A program made the translations under genes and the position numbers. Under the pieces are notes generated by a model, which saw only the letters and a list, made by a program, of their open reading frames with translations, did no database searches and had not been told where the DNA came from. Positions 24,080-31,666 of a stretch of 35,594 nt of DNA are shown here, one piece after another (positions within the stretch are counted from its first letter, which is position 1; each line of letters starts with the position of its first letter). Source of the stretch: DSAR01 sp034437315 (lineage in GTDB: Bacteria; Chloroflexota; Anaerolineae; B4-G1). The stretch covers positions 1 to 35,594 of the forward strand of contig DAOTUC010000009.1 in assembly GCA_034437315.1 (NCBI GenBank). The letters run 5' to 3'.

Positions 24080-25117
24080 TTACGAACGGAGAGAAGCGAT
24101 TTTCTCCTTGGCCCAGTAGTAGAGACCGGCCACCCCATCGGGATACAGGATCATCACCAGGACCATCAACACACCGTAGATGACCATGTGCACGCCCGGC
24201 AAGCCGGTCAGGTTAGAGCGCAAGTACTCGATGAAGAAGACGAAGGGGAAGGCGACGAACATCCCGCCCCACAAACTGCCTCGCCCACCGATGTAGGCCA
24301 GCGCCAGCACCTCCACCGTCTTCGAGGTGTGCATGACGGTGTCGGGCGTCAGAGAGCCGTAGTAGTGGGCGTAGAAGCCGCCGAGCCAGCCGGCGAACAT
24401 ACAGGATAGCGCGAAGTTGAACACACGATACCTGGTGGGATTGATCCCCGAGGCTCGCGCAGCGTCCAGGTTCTGCCCGATAGCCTTGAAGGCAAGTCCA
24501 AAGTGCGATCGAGTGACCAATCGCAACGCGACGTAAACGACGACCATCATCCCTAAAATGATGTAGTAGTAAGGCAGGTTAGCAGTCGTTGACAACAGGC
24601 TATGGGGGTGCAAGCCCATCGCGCCCCGGGTCAAGCCAGTCAGATTCTTCACCAAACCCAACAACGCGATACCCACAAACCAGGCCATCACGGCGGCGAA
24701 GATGCCGCGTAAGCGCAACGTGAGCCAACCGAGGCCCAGCCCCACGACGCCAGCGAGAATAGCGCCGATCCAGATGCCGATCCACGGGGAAATGCCCGGC
24801 TGAACGATCAAGAAGGGCATCTCGTTGGCCAGGATGGCTGATGTATAGGCGCCCAGCCCCAGGATAGCGGCAAAACCGAAGTTTACCACACTGATGTATC
24901 CGGCGGTAAAGTCGAAGGCTACGGCCTGGGCAGCGAGAAAGGCGCCCATGATGAGCCAGCGCACAATGTGTTCCTGATTAAACGGGGGTATCAAGGGCAA
25001 AACGGCTACAATTACGAGCAGTACGAGGCCCAAGGGCGAAAGGCCTATCTTTTCCAACCCCAACGTGACCATCTCCCACGTACCAGCATTGCTCTTTTGG
25101 TCCTTATAAGCTGTCAT
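24080..25117 (-). CDS. livM: Liv-type ABC transporter permease, LivM-like (cassette 1)
   Basis: A 345-residue inner-membrane permease of the LivM family (hydrophobic amino acid and amide uptake). A 40-residue cytosolic start is followed by about ten hydrophobic helices, a typical GLGAYTSAIL segment and the EAA-like loop ARASGINPTRYRVFNFALSC that contacts the ATPases. GGAGG lies six bases before the ATG at 25117. A longer open frame to 25201 lacks a ribosome-binding site. The livH stop at 25149 lies just upstream. This cassette also has LivH, LivG, LivF and a tandem binding protein, so it is a complete importer. In this locus the cargo is probably a methylated amino acid or betaine rather than leucine. 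Confidence 0.93.
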   Translation of the reverse strand: MTAYKDQKSNAGTWEMVTLGLEKIGLSPLGLVLLVIVAVLPLIPPFNQEHIVRWLIMGAFLAAQAVAFDFTAGYISVVNFGFAAILGLGAYTSAILANEMPFLIVQPGISPWIGIWIGAILAGVVGLGLGWLTLRLRGIFAAVMAWFVGIALLGLVKNLTGLTRGAMGLHPHSLLSTTANLPYYYIILGMMVVVYVALRLVTRSHFGLAFKAIGQNLDAARASGINPTRYRVFNFALSCMFAGWLGGFYAHYYGSLTPDTVMHTSKTVEVLALAYIGGRGSLWGGMFVAFPFVFFIEYLRSNLTGLPGVHMVIYGVLMVLVMILYPDGVAGLYYWAKEKIASLRS

Positions 25118-25148
25118 ATTTAACCTCCTTAAATGCCGCTGCGCGTCT

Positions 25149-26204
25149 CTACTGTTCCTGGACGCCCTTAACCTCGGAACCGAAAATGCCCGAGGGGACA
25201 ACCAGCAGCACGATAATCATGATTACGGTCGGCACGACGTCCTCCCAGGCGATACCGACGAACTGCTGCGTCGCCGTCTGGAGGATGGACACAATGAAAC
25301 CGCCAACGATAGCGCCAGCCACGTTACCTAACCCGGCCAACATGACCACGTACCAGGCAAAGTAAAGGGGTTTCAATCCCACCGTCGGGTAGGCCTGGAA
25401 CATAAACAGCAGGCTGGCCCCTGAAATAGCCGCCATGGCGGTCGCCAGTGCAAATGTCAGGGGGAAGATAAAGTTGAGGTTAATGCCCATCATCTGCGCG
25501 CCCAGCTCGTCCTGCGAGACCGCTCGAATCGCTCGACCGGTGCGGGTTCGGTTCAAGAAGAACCACAGCACCGCGATGGATAGGAGCGCGATGAAGAATG
25601 CGATGATGCGATCGACGGCCACGCGAACGCCGGCGAATTGCAATGGTTCGACGTCCCAATAACGCGGGATACCCCGGAAGTTGGGCCCCAGGATCAGCGT
25701 AGTGCCGTTCGTCAGAATGAAGGATATGCCCACCGTCAACAAGAAGGCGTTCATCACCCATCCAGACTTCGTCCTCACCCGCAACGGATAAAAAAGCAAG
25801 CGTTCCAAAATCACGCCCAGAACAATCCCTGCCAGTGCCGCCGCCAGCATACCGACAAAGGGCGCCAGCGCCCCCAGCAGCGCGTTGGGATTATCTTGCA
25901 AATACTTATGGATCGGGGTGAATACGAAATAAGCCACGTAAGCCCCAATCATAAATGACTCGCCGTGGGCGAAGTGGGGCACGTTCATCACACCAAAGAC
26001 CAGCGCCAGGCCAACAGCCAGGAGCGCCCACATACCACCGGTCACGATGCTGTTGATCACCTGGGATGGATTCGCGACGATACCGATGACCACGGTCAAT
26101 ACGATGGTCACCGCCACAACGATCGACGCGGCCATATTCTCTTTAATCATGCTGATGATAGGATCAATGGGACTTGGCGTCTGCTTTTTCCCTATTTCTT
26201 CCAT
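25149..26204 (-). CDS. livH: Liv-type ABC transporter permease, LivH-like (cassette 1)
   Basis: A 351-residue permease with an N-terminal cytosolic extension of about 25 residues. Then come GLALVFGVMNVPHFAHGESF (the LivH/LivM-family signature near the second helix), AIRAVSQDELGAQMMGINLN (the ATPase-coupling loop) and LAGLGNVAGAIVGGFIVSIL. It forms the membrane pore together with the LivM-like protein encoded 31 bases downstream. GAGAGG precedes the ATG at 26204. It is well conserved apart from the N-terminal extension. Confidence 0.93.
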   Translation of the reverse strand: MEEIGKKQTPSPIDPIISMIKENMAASIVVAVTIVLTVVIGIVANPSQVINSIVTGGMWALLAVGLALVFGVMNVPHFAHGESFMIGAYVAYFVFTPIHKYLQDNPNALLGALAPFVGMLAAALAGIVLGVILERLLFYPLRVRTKSGWVMNAFLLTVGISFILTNGTTLILGPNFRGIPRYWDVEPLQFAGVRVAVDRIIAFFIALLSIAVLWFFLNRTRTGRAIRAVSQDELGAQMMGINLNFIFPLTFALATAMAAISGASLLFMFQAYPTVGLKPLYFAWYVVMLAGLGNVAGAIVGGFIVSILQTATQQFVGIAWEDVVPTVIMIIVLLVVPSGIFGSEVKGVQEQ

Positions 26205-26262
26205 CGTTTCCTCTCTTTCGGTATACTGGTCACCGATATACTGATAACCGGTGCACCAATGC

Positions 26263-26967
26263 TTAGATACCCAAATAGGCCTTCTTGACGTGCTCGTTTG
26301 TCATTAGTTCACTGCTCAACCCTTCCATCGCGACCCTGCCCTGTTCGAGGACGTAGGCCCGGTCGGTGATCTCCAGCGTGGCATTCACACGCTGCTCGAC
26401 GAGCATCATCGTCACGCCAGTCTCGTTCAGTCTCTTCAGTGAATTAAACACGTCGGTGACCAGATGGGGGGCCAATCCCAACGAAGGCTCGTCCACTAAC
26501 AGGAGCTGGGGATTCGACATCATCCCCCGGGCGATGGCCAACATCTTACGCTCGCCGCCGCTCATCGTGCCCGCCAACTGACCCTCGCGCTCCTTCAACC
26601 GGGGGAAGAGTTCATACACGAAATCCAACGTCTTTAACTGCTTCTCCTGATCGCGGATAATGTACGCGCCCATGAGCAAGTTCTCTTTCACAGACATATC
26701 GACGAACAGATTAAGGTCCTCCGATATGTAACTGACGCCCATGCGGGTTGTCTCGTGAGCCGGCACGTTGTTCATCACCTGTCCCTTGAACAACACCTCG
26801 CCCCCCGTCGGCTTCAGTAGCCCGGCGATAGTACGCAACGTGGTCGTCTTACCGGCGCCATTAGGCCCGATTAACCCCACAAACTCTCCATCATCAACGT
26901 AGAGTGAGACCTCCCACAAGATCTGGAGAAAGCCATAACTGGCATTGAGATTCTTTAGCTGAAGCAA
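26263..26967 (-). CDS. livF: Liv-type ABC transporter ATPase, LivF-like (cassette 1)
   Basis: A 234-residue ATP-binding subunit. It has Walker A GPNGAGKTT near residue 35, the signature MSGGERKMLAIARG and Walker B LLLVDEPSLGLAP, followed by a switch His-equivalent segment MLVEQRVN. It begins with TTG at 26967, preceded by GGAGG five bases upstream. All catalytic motifs are intact. Together with the LivG-like protein it forms the ATPase heterodimer of cassette 1. The gene lies 58 bases before livH. Confidence 0.94.
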   Translation of the reverse strand: MLQLKNLNASYGFLQILWEVSLYVDDGEFVGLIGPNGAGKTTTLRTIAGLLKPTGGEVLFKGQVMNNVPAHETTRMGVSYISEDLNLFVDMSVKENLLMGAYIIRDQEKQLKTLDFVYELFPRLKEREGQLAGTMSGGERKMLAIARGMMSNPQLLLVDEPSLGLAPHLVTDVFNSLKRLNETGVTMMLVEQRVNATLEITDRAYVLEQGRVAMEGLSSELMTNEHVKKAYLGI

Positions 26968-27025
26968 CGGAACCTCCTTCTATATCTTAAATTAACTGCT
27001 TCGCAATACGTTTTACAATTGACGC

Positions 27026-27745
27026 CTAATGACCCTCTCCCAGGTAGGCCTTAATCACCTTGGGATTGTTCAAAACCTCATCCGGCGTGCCCTCGGCGAT
27101 CTTCGTGCCATACTCAATCACCATCACGCGATCGCAGATCCCCTTGATGAGGCGCATAATGTGCTCTACGACGATGATGGTAATCCCTCGATCCCTGATC
27201 AAACGGATTAGATCCATCATATCGTCCAACTCTCCGGGGGTCAAACCGGACGCCAGCTCGTCCAACAGCAGGAGCTTGGGGCCGCAGGCCAGCGCGCGGG
27301 CCAGGTCGAGCCGCTTGAGTTGTACCGCGTTCAACTGATTCGCGGGCGTAGCGGGGGCCATCGGGAACTCGACGAATTCCAACGCATCCTGAGCTCGCAC
27401 CTTGGCTGGTTTTGAACTGATCCTATCGCTGCCAAAGATCGCGCCGACCATGACGTTCTCCAGCACGGTCAGCCGGGGGAAGGGCAACGGAATCTGGAAC
27501 GTCCGCGACATGCCTCTCCTGCACATCACGTCGGCCGGGTTTCCCGTCGTCTCCTCGCCCAGGAAAACAACTTTTCCATCGCTAGGTGGGAAAGCGCCCG
27601 AAATACTATTGAGGAACGTGGTCTTGCCGGCCCCATTGGGCCCGATCAGGCCGAAAATCTGGCCATCCTCCACGTCCATCGAGATGCGGTTGACCGCCGT
27701 CAACCCACCGAAGTTTTTCACCACCTTTTCTGTGTGAAGTATCAT
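27026..27745 (-). CDS. livG: Liv-type ABC transporter ATPase, LivG-like, with divergent signature motif (cassette 1)
   Basis: A 239-residue ATP-binding subunit. Walker A GPNGAGKTT is intact, and GMSRTFQIPLPFPRLTVLEN is the typical LivG Q-loop region. The ABC signature, however, reads LNAVQLKRLDLARAL in place of LSxGQ, and the segment after Walker B is LLLLDELASGL instead of DEPAAGL. The partner LivF keeps a normal signature, so one composite ATP site may be weakened. Some LivG subfamilies are known to diverge here, so the gene need not be defective. The ATG at 27745 follows GGAGG by ten bases. A strong hairpin lies between it and the binding-protein gene. Confidence 0.92.
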   Translation of the reverse strand: MILHTEKVVKNFGGLTAVNRISMDVEDGQIFGLIGPNGAGKTTFLNSISGAFPPSDGKVVFLGEETTGNPADVMCRRGMSRTFQIPLPFPRLTVLENVMVGAIFGSDRISSKPAKVRAQDALEFVEFPMAPATPANQLNAVQLKRLDLARALACGPKLLLLDELASGLTPGELDDMMDLIRLIRDRGITIIVVEHIMRLIKGICDRVMVIEYGTKIAEGTPDEVLNNPKVIKAYLGEGH

Positions 27746-27814
27746 CTAACGTCTACCTCCCTCATAGACGCCTAGCGCTTGCGCCGCGTCGTCGATCAAG
27801 AACTAGGCCATACT

Positions 27815-27855
27815 TGGGGGATGGGGACGCGACTTCGACAGCGCCCCACCCCCCA
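27815..27855 (-). promoter_or_regulatory. GC-rich hairpin between the binding-protein gene and livG
   Basis: TGGGGGATGGGGACGC and GCGCCCCACCCCCCA pair over about 13 base pairs around a ten-base loop. There is no T-tract on either side. Hairpins at this place in ABC operons usually stabilise or partly end the binding-protein message, so the receptor is made in excess over the membrane parts. That role is inferred. Confidence 0.6.
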
Positions 27856-27878
27856 CACCTACTCTATATTACAAGGTG

Positions 27879-30431
27879 CTATTCTTTAGGTTGCAACGTC
27901 TGCTCGGCCCATTCGGGCGGATAGACGACCTTACCCTCGCCCTCGAAGTACTGGAGAACGGGGAAGATGTAGTAACCCTTACCCACGACGGGGTCAGGCA
28001 CATCATCCATGGTGGTCATATACTCTTCCATCACGATGCCGTCGGTGAACGTCCATTCGCCGGTCCAGACATTGTCTTTGACGAAGTTGTAGATCACCTC
28101 GCTGCTCAGTTCGCCGTACTCTTCGTAAGCAGCCTGGGCCACCGCCAGGAAGAACTTGGTGCCGTCGTAAGACAAGCCGCCGGAGGATGGGCTGGGCGTG
28201 ATGCCCCAGCGTTCCTCGAAACCATCAGCGTAGGCTTTGCCCTCTTCTGTCGCCCAACCGGGGATCTGGTCGAGCACGTAGTTGGAGGACGCGCCGGTCA
28301 GATCGTACCACTCACCGACCCAACCGAGGCCATCGGCGATGATCAGGCTCTCCAACCCCACCTCGTCCGCTTGCTTGATGAAGGCCGAGAAGGAAGGTGC
28401 TGCGGTGCTCGTGCCCGCGATGACCGCCGGGTTCAAGTCCGCGAACTTGTTGAGCAGTGGGTAGAACTCGGTCTGGTCAATGGCGAAGTACTCCTCAGCC
28501 ACCGTCTCCCAACCGGCCGCTTCCAATTGATCTTTGACAGCCGCGCCGAAGCTGCGGCCCCAGTCGGTGTCCTCGCCGTAGATGGCGACCGTCTTCGCCT
28601 CAGGCTCCCAGATACCCTGGTCAATCGCATCCTCAAGCGCCTGTACGTAAGAGACACTCAACTTCTTTGGTGTAGGCCAACCCTTGAACATCCAGTAGCC
28701 GTAGCGATCGGGGTCAGCGTCGAAGGTTTCGTTGACGACCTCGGTCGCGCCGAAGCCGAAGAAGTGCGGCACCTGGTGCTTGGCCGTGATCTCCATACAA
28801 GAGACAGCAACCGAACTGTGCCAGTTGAGCACGCCGGCCTGAATGCCATCCTGCACGACCGCTTGCTCGTAAGCCTGCGAGGCCTTGGCCGGGTCCGACT
28901 GGGAGTCGATCCACACCGCCTCGATCGTGTAGTGGCCGATCTGGTTGTTGATTTCCTCCAAAGCCATCGTCGCCGAAGCCTTGAACTCCTCGCCGGTGCG
29001 CGCGCTCGGCCCACTGAAGGGTCCCAACACACCCAGCTTGAAGGTATCCGTCGCTTCAACCGGCTTTTCCTCTTCCGGTTCTAACTCCACCATCGCCTCG
29101 CCCTTGGGCGCCAGTTCCTGCTCGGCCCACTCAGGCGGATAGACGACCTTGCTCTCGCCCTCGAAGTACTGGAGGACGGGGAAGATGTAGTATCCCTTGC
29201 CCACGATGGGGTCGGGAACGGTCTCGGGCGTGTACTTGTATTCTTCCATCACGATGCCGTCGGTGTAGGACCAGTTACCGGTCTGAATCTCGTTCTTGGC
29301 GAAAGCCGCCAGGGTCTCCGAGTCGAGTTTTCCCTCATTCTCGTAGACCTGCTGGGCGACCTGGATGAAGAAGTTAGCGCCATCATAGGCCAAACCGGAG
29401 GCGGATGGGCTGGGCGGGAAGCCGGTCTCGGCCTCGAATGCCGCAGCGAACTGCTTGCCCTCTTCGGTCGCCCAACCGGGGATCTGGTCGAGCACGTAGT
29501 TGGAGGACGCGCCGGTCGATTCGTACCACTCGCCGAACCAGCCAAGGCCGTCGGCGATGATCAGGCTCTCCAACCCTACCTCGTCCGCCTGCTTAATCAG
29601 CGCGGAGTAGGAGGGCAGAGCGGTGCTGGTGCCTGCGATGACGGCCGGGTTCAGATCCGCGAGCTTGTTGAGCAGGGGATAGAACTCGGTCTGGTCGATG
29701 CTGAAGTATTCCTCGGCTACCGTTTCCCAGCCTGCTTCCGCAAACTGGCTCTTGATGGCGTTGCCGAAGCTGCGGCCCCAGTCGGTGTCCTCGCCGTAAA
29801 TGGCGACTGTCTTCGATTCCGGCGACCAGATGCCCTGGTCAATTGCGTCCTGTAGCGCCTGAACGTACGAGATGCTCAGTTTCTCTGGTGTGGGCCACCA
29901 CTTGTTGACCCAGTAGAAGTACTTGTCGGGGTCAGAGCGCCAGGTCTCATTGACCACCTCGGTCGCGCCATAAGGGGCGAAGTGAGGAATCTGGTGTTTG
30001 GCGGCGACCTCCATGCAAGAGACAGCGACCGAACTGTGCCAGTTGATGATGGCGGCCTCGATATTGTCCTGGACGACCGCCTGCTCGTAGGCCTGCGAGG
30101 CCTTGGCCGGGTCCGACTGCGAGTCGATCCACACCGGTTCAATCGTGTAATGGCCGATCTTCCAGTCAATGGCGTCGAAGGCCATCGACACGGCGGCCTT
30201 GAACTCATCGCCGGTGCGCGCGCTCGGCCCACTGAACGGCCCCAACACGCCCATCTTTAAGACTTCCGCCTCTTGTTCCGGCTCAGAAGGCTCCGAAGGT
30301 TCTGAAGGTTCTGAAGGCTCCGAAGGCTCATCGGTCGGCGCTGGCGTCTCTTCCGGTCCACAGGAAACGAGCGCCAGGACCAGGCCACTAATGACCATCA
30401 AAGCCAGTAAAACACGCATTAGCTTATTCAT
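27879..30431 (-). CDS. Double-domain ABC substrate-binding lipoprotein (two tandem Liv-type binding domains)
   Basis: An 850-residue extracytoplasmic receptor. Residues 1-23 form a lipoprotein signal ending in the lipobox LVSC with Cys24. A flexible acidic linker with a run of Ser-Glu-Pro repeats follows (about 38-52). Two complete type-1 periplasmic binding domains then lie in tandem, roughly residues 57-450 and 462-850. Both start with GVLGPFSGPSARTG and share IDSQSDPAKASQAYEQAVVQ, NWHSSVAVSCME and IYGEDTDWGRSFG. The halves are strongly similar but differ throughout, for example FAPYGATE against FFGFGATE. Members of this family normally have one domain of about 400 residues. Both domains keep many tryptophans around WPTP and GLGW.EWY, which could form an aromatic cage for a quaternary amine (inference). 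It is the only binding protein for two ABC cassettes. Confidence 0.93.
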   Translation of the reverse strand: MNKLMRVLLALMVISGLVLALVSCGPEETPAPTDEPSEPSEPSEPSEPSEPEQEAEVLKMGVLGPFSGPSARTGDEFKAAVSMAFDAIDWKIGHYTIEPVWIDSQSDPAKASQAYEQAVVQDNIEAAIINWHSSVAVSCMEVAAKHQIPHFAPYGATEVVNETWRSDPDKYFYWVNKWWPTPEKLSISYVQALQDAIDQGIWSPESKTVAIYGEDTDWGRSFGNAIKSQFAEAGWETVAEEYFSIDQTEFYPLLNKLADLNPAVIAGTSTALPSYSALIKQADEVGLESLIIADGLGWFGEWYESTGASSNYVLDQIPGWATEEGKQFAAAFEAETGFPPSPSASGLAYDGANFFIQVAQQVYENEGKLDSETLAAFAKNEIQTGNWSYTDGIVMEEYKYTPETVPDPIVGKGYYIFPVLQYFEGESKVVYPPEWAEQELAPKGEAMVELEPEEEKPVEATDTFKLGVLGPFSGPSARTGEEFKASATMALEEINNQIGHYTIEAVWIDSQSDPAKASQAYEQAVVQDGIQAGVLNWHSSVAVSCMEITAKHQVPHFFGFGATEVVNETFDADPDRYGYWMFKGWPTPKKLSVSYVQALEDAIDQGIWEPEAKTVAIYGEDTDWGRSFGAAVKDQLEAAGWETVAEEYFAIDQTEFYPLLNKFADLNPAVIAGTSTAAPSFSAFIKQADEVGLESLIIADGLGWVGEWYDLTGASSNYVLDQIPGWATEEGKAYADGFEERWGITPSPSSGGLSYDGTKFFLAVAQAAYEEYGELSSEVIYNFVKDNVWTGEWTFTDGIVMEEYMTTMDDVPDPVVGKGYYIFPVLQYFEGEGKVVYPPEWAEQTLQPKE
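30284..30328. repeat. Nine-base tandem repeat coding the Ser-Glu-Pro linker
   Basis: Five consecutive nine-base units (variants of TCCGAAGGC on the plus strand) encode the Ser-Glu-Pro repeats after the lipid anchor of the binding protein. The copy number could vary by slippage and change the length of the tether. Confidence 0.8.
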
Positions 30432-30573
30432 ACTATCTTATCTCCTCCTAAAAGTGTAACCACTCTCTAACTAAGTTGCGGATACTAAAACGAACGAACA
30501 AATAACGCTTGAAGCAAATCACCTCCTCTCTCCTCAATTGTTACACCAGTTATTGTAAATCTCGCCGTAACGC

Positions 30574-30607
30574 AAAAAAGAGCAGCCGCGTATAAAGCGG
30601 CTTGCTC
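30574..30607 (-). terminator. Intrinsic terminator of the cobalamin riboswitch
   Basis: On the minus strand GAGCAAGCCGC, a TTTATAC loop and GCGGCTGCTC pair over ten base pairs with one bulged A, followed at once by TTTTTTGCG. It lies 25-30 bases after the B12 box and about 140 bases before the binding-protein gene. It is well placed to act as the expression platform that ends transcription when cobalamin is bound. Confidence 0.8.
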
Positions 30608-30631
30608 CTCTCCTCGGAAGATGCAAGACAA

Positions 30632-30826
30632 TTAGAAGCAGGTACTCTGGCTCGTCAGCCGCCTACGTAGGCCAATCGCGCGCAAACCAAGCGCGCTACC
30701 GGCACACTACCAGCGCGCTAACTTACAGTTGCGGGACAGCGCCGGACTCCCTGTTAAAAACAGGCCACCGGACTTCCCCTGACTTTGGGCTGCTCGCCCC
30801 TCGTTTATAGATTCTTATCGCTTCAT
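30632..30826 (-). ncRNA. Cobalamin (B12) riboswitch
   Basis: Read on the minus strand, the leader contains the conserved cobalamin aptamer blocks in order: GGGGAAGTCCGGTG (30779-30766), a variable arm with ACAGGGAGTCCGGCGCTG, then TCCCGCAACTGTAA (30736-30723). A long variable P-arm follows, and the B12 box GAGCCAGAGTACCTGCTTC is at 30653-30635. A closing helix is possible between GAAGC near 30826 and GCTTC at 30639-30635. The strong motifs are spaced as in the RF00174 family. The aptamer core (30632-30790) is secure; the outer 5' boundary is estimated. It precedes a terminator and the uptake operon, so high cobalamin should reduce expression if it is an OFF switch. Confidence 0.92.
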
Positions 30827-30856
30827 CCTCTTTATATCCACCAAGGGCGCTCGGTC

Positions 30857-31486
30857 TCACAAAACAGATTTGATCTCTCGTTGGAATTCCAAGACGTGTT
30901 GTCGGATGAACGCTTCAGCCCGATCTCCATCCCCAACCTTCACGGCTTCGACAATCTTCCGGTGTTGTTCTATGGCATCCTTCACGTCGCTTAGACGCTC
31001 CAAAACCAGGTGCCATAATCGCAGGCTGGGGGCGTAGAGGCGCTCTAGCATCTTGCACAGGAACTCGTTGTCGGCCGATTGGTAGAGCAATTCGTGAAAG
31101 CGGCTGTCGCTCTCCATCAGAGCCGCCACGTCATCGTTTGATATGGTCTCTAACTGATCCAACAAGGCCTCCATCTCAGCCACCTGTTCATTCGTCGCCC
31201 GTGCCGCCGCCAGTCGGGCGCAGAGGCCCTCCAGTACAACGCGCACTTCAAATATCTTCTGCAGATCGGTAATGCTGATGTCGGAGACGAACATCCCGCG
31301 GCGCGGGACGATGGTGACCAGGTCTTCCTTGGCCAACTGGAGAAGGGCTTCGCGGATCGGCGTGCGCCCCAGATCGAGACTACTCATCAGCTCTTGCTCG
31401 TCGATTACCTGGGAGGGGAGCATATCGAGCATGATAATTTTCTTTTTGATGAGGTGATAGGCTTTCTCGCTAAGCCGTCGCGACAT
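30857..31486 (-). CDS. GntR/FadR-type (FCD) transcriptional regulator, copy 2
   Basis: A 209-residue regulator. The winged-helix part contains VIDEQELMSSLDLGRTPIRE followed by ALLQLAKEDLVTIVPRRGMFV. The C-terminal FCD helices contain DSRFHELLYQSADNE and FIRQHVLEFQ, with the metal-binding Asp/His pattern. It lies between the two ABC cassettes and is preceded by a consensus promoter with an overlapping palindrome, which suggests autoregulation. The effector is probably a carboxylated amine or intermediate. The Shine-Dalgarno site is weak (AGGA four bases before the ATG at 31486). Confidence 0.93.
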   Translation of the reverse strand: MSRRLSEKAYHLIKKKIIMLDMLPSQVIDEQELMSSLDLGRTPIREALLQLAKEDLVTIVPRRGMFVSDISITDLQKIFEVRVVLEGLCARLAAARATNEQVAEMEALLDQLETISNDDVAALMESDSRFHELLYQSADNEFLCKMLERLYAPSLRLWHLVLERLSDVKDAIEQHRKIVEAVKVGDGDRAEAFIRQHVLEFQREIKSVL

Positions 31487-31533
31487 TTCCTGGCCTTTAC
31501 GGGGTATGAGCGTGAGCCTGAAAACTGAGGACT

Positions 31534-31551
31534 GATATATCTGTGATATAT
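31534..31551. promoter_or_regulatory. Operator-like palindrome downstream of the gntR2 promoter
   Basis: GATATATCTGTGATATAT contains the inverted pair ATATATC/GATATAT around a TGT centre. It lies 10-30 bases downstream of the predicted transcription start of gntR2, a common position for an autoregulatory GntR-family site. Confidence 0.45.
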
Positions 31552-31566
31552 TCTCGATACATTGAG

Positions 31567-31595
31567 ATTATATCAGAATTGGAAACGCTTGTCAA
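31567..31595 (-). promoter_or_regulatory. Consensus sigma-70 promoter of gntR2
   Basis: On the minus strand TTGACA (31595-31590), a 17-base spacer and TATAAT (31572-31567) match both sigma-70 hexamers exactly. Transcription would start near 31560, giving a leader of about 75 bases before the gntR2 ATG. This is the best promoter match I found in the window. Confidence 0.85.
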
Positions 31596-31666
31596 GCAAT
31601 TCGCGTGACGAATGGATCCTCTCAATATCGCAGGTGAGTGATGGAGCGTATGTCTTACCCAGCCGG

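Larger units (their letters stand above)
30432..30856. other. 425-base intergenic leader of the uptake operon
   Basis: Between the second GntR gene and the binding-protein gene. It contains the cobalamin riboswitch and its terminator. The remaining roughly 140 bases before the start codon (30432-30570) are A/T-rich, with no obvious second promoter or small coding frame. Confidence 0.7.

Noticed and set aside
30284..30328. CRISPR-like repeat array
   Set aside because: The nine-base units are contiguous, have no spacers and encode the Ser-Glu-Pro linker in frame.
27879..30431. Assembly artefact as the cause of the double binding protein
   Set aside because: The two halves differ at many positions spread along their length, which a duplicated read or mis-join would not produce.
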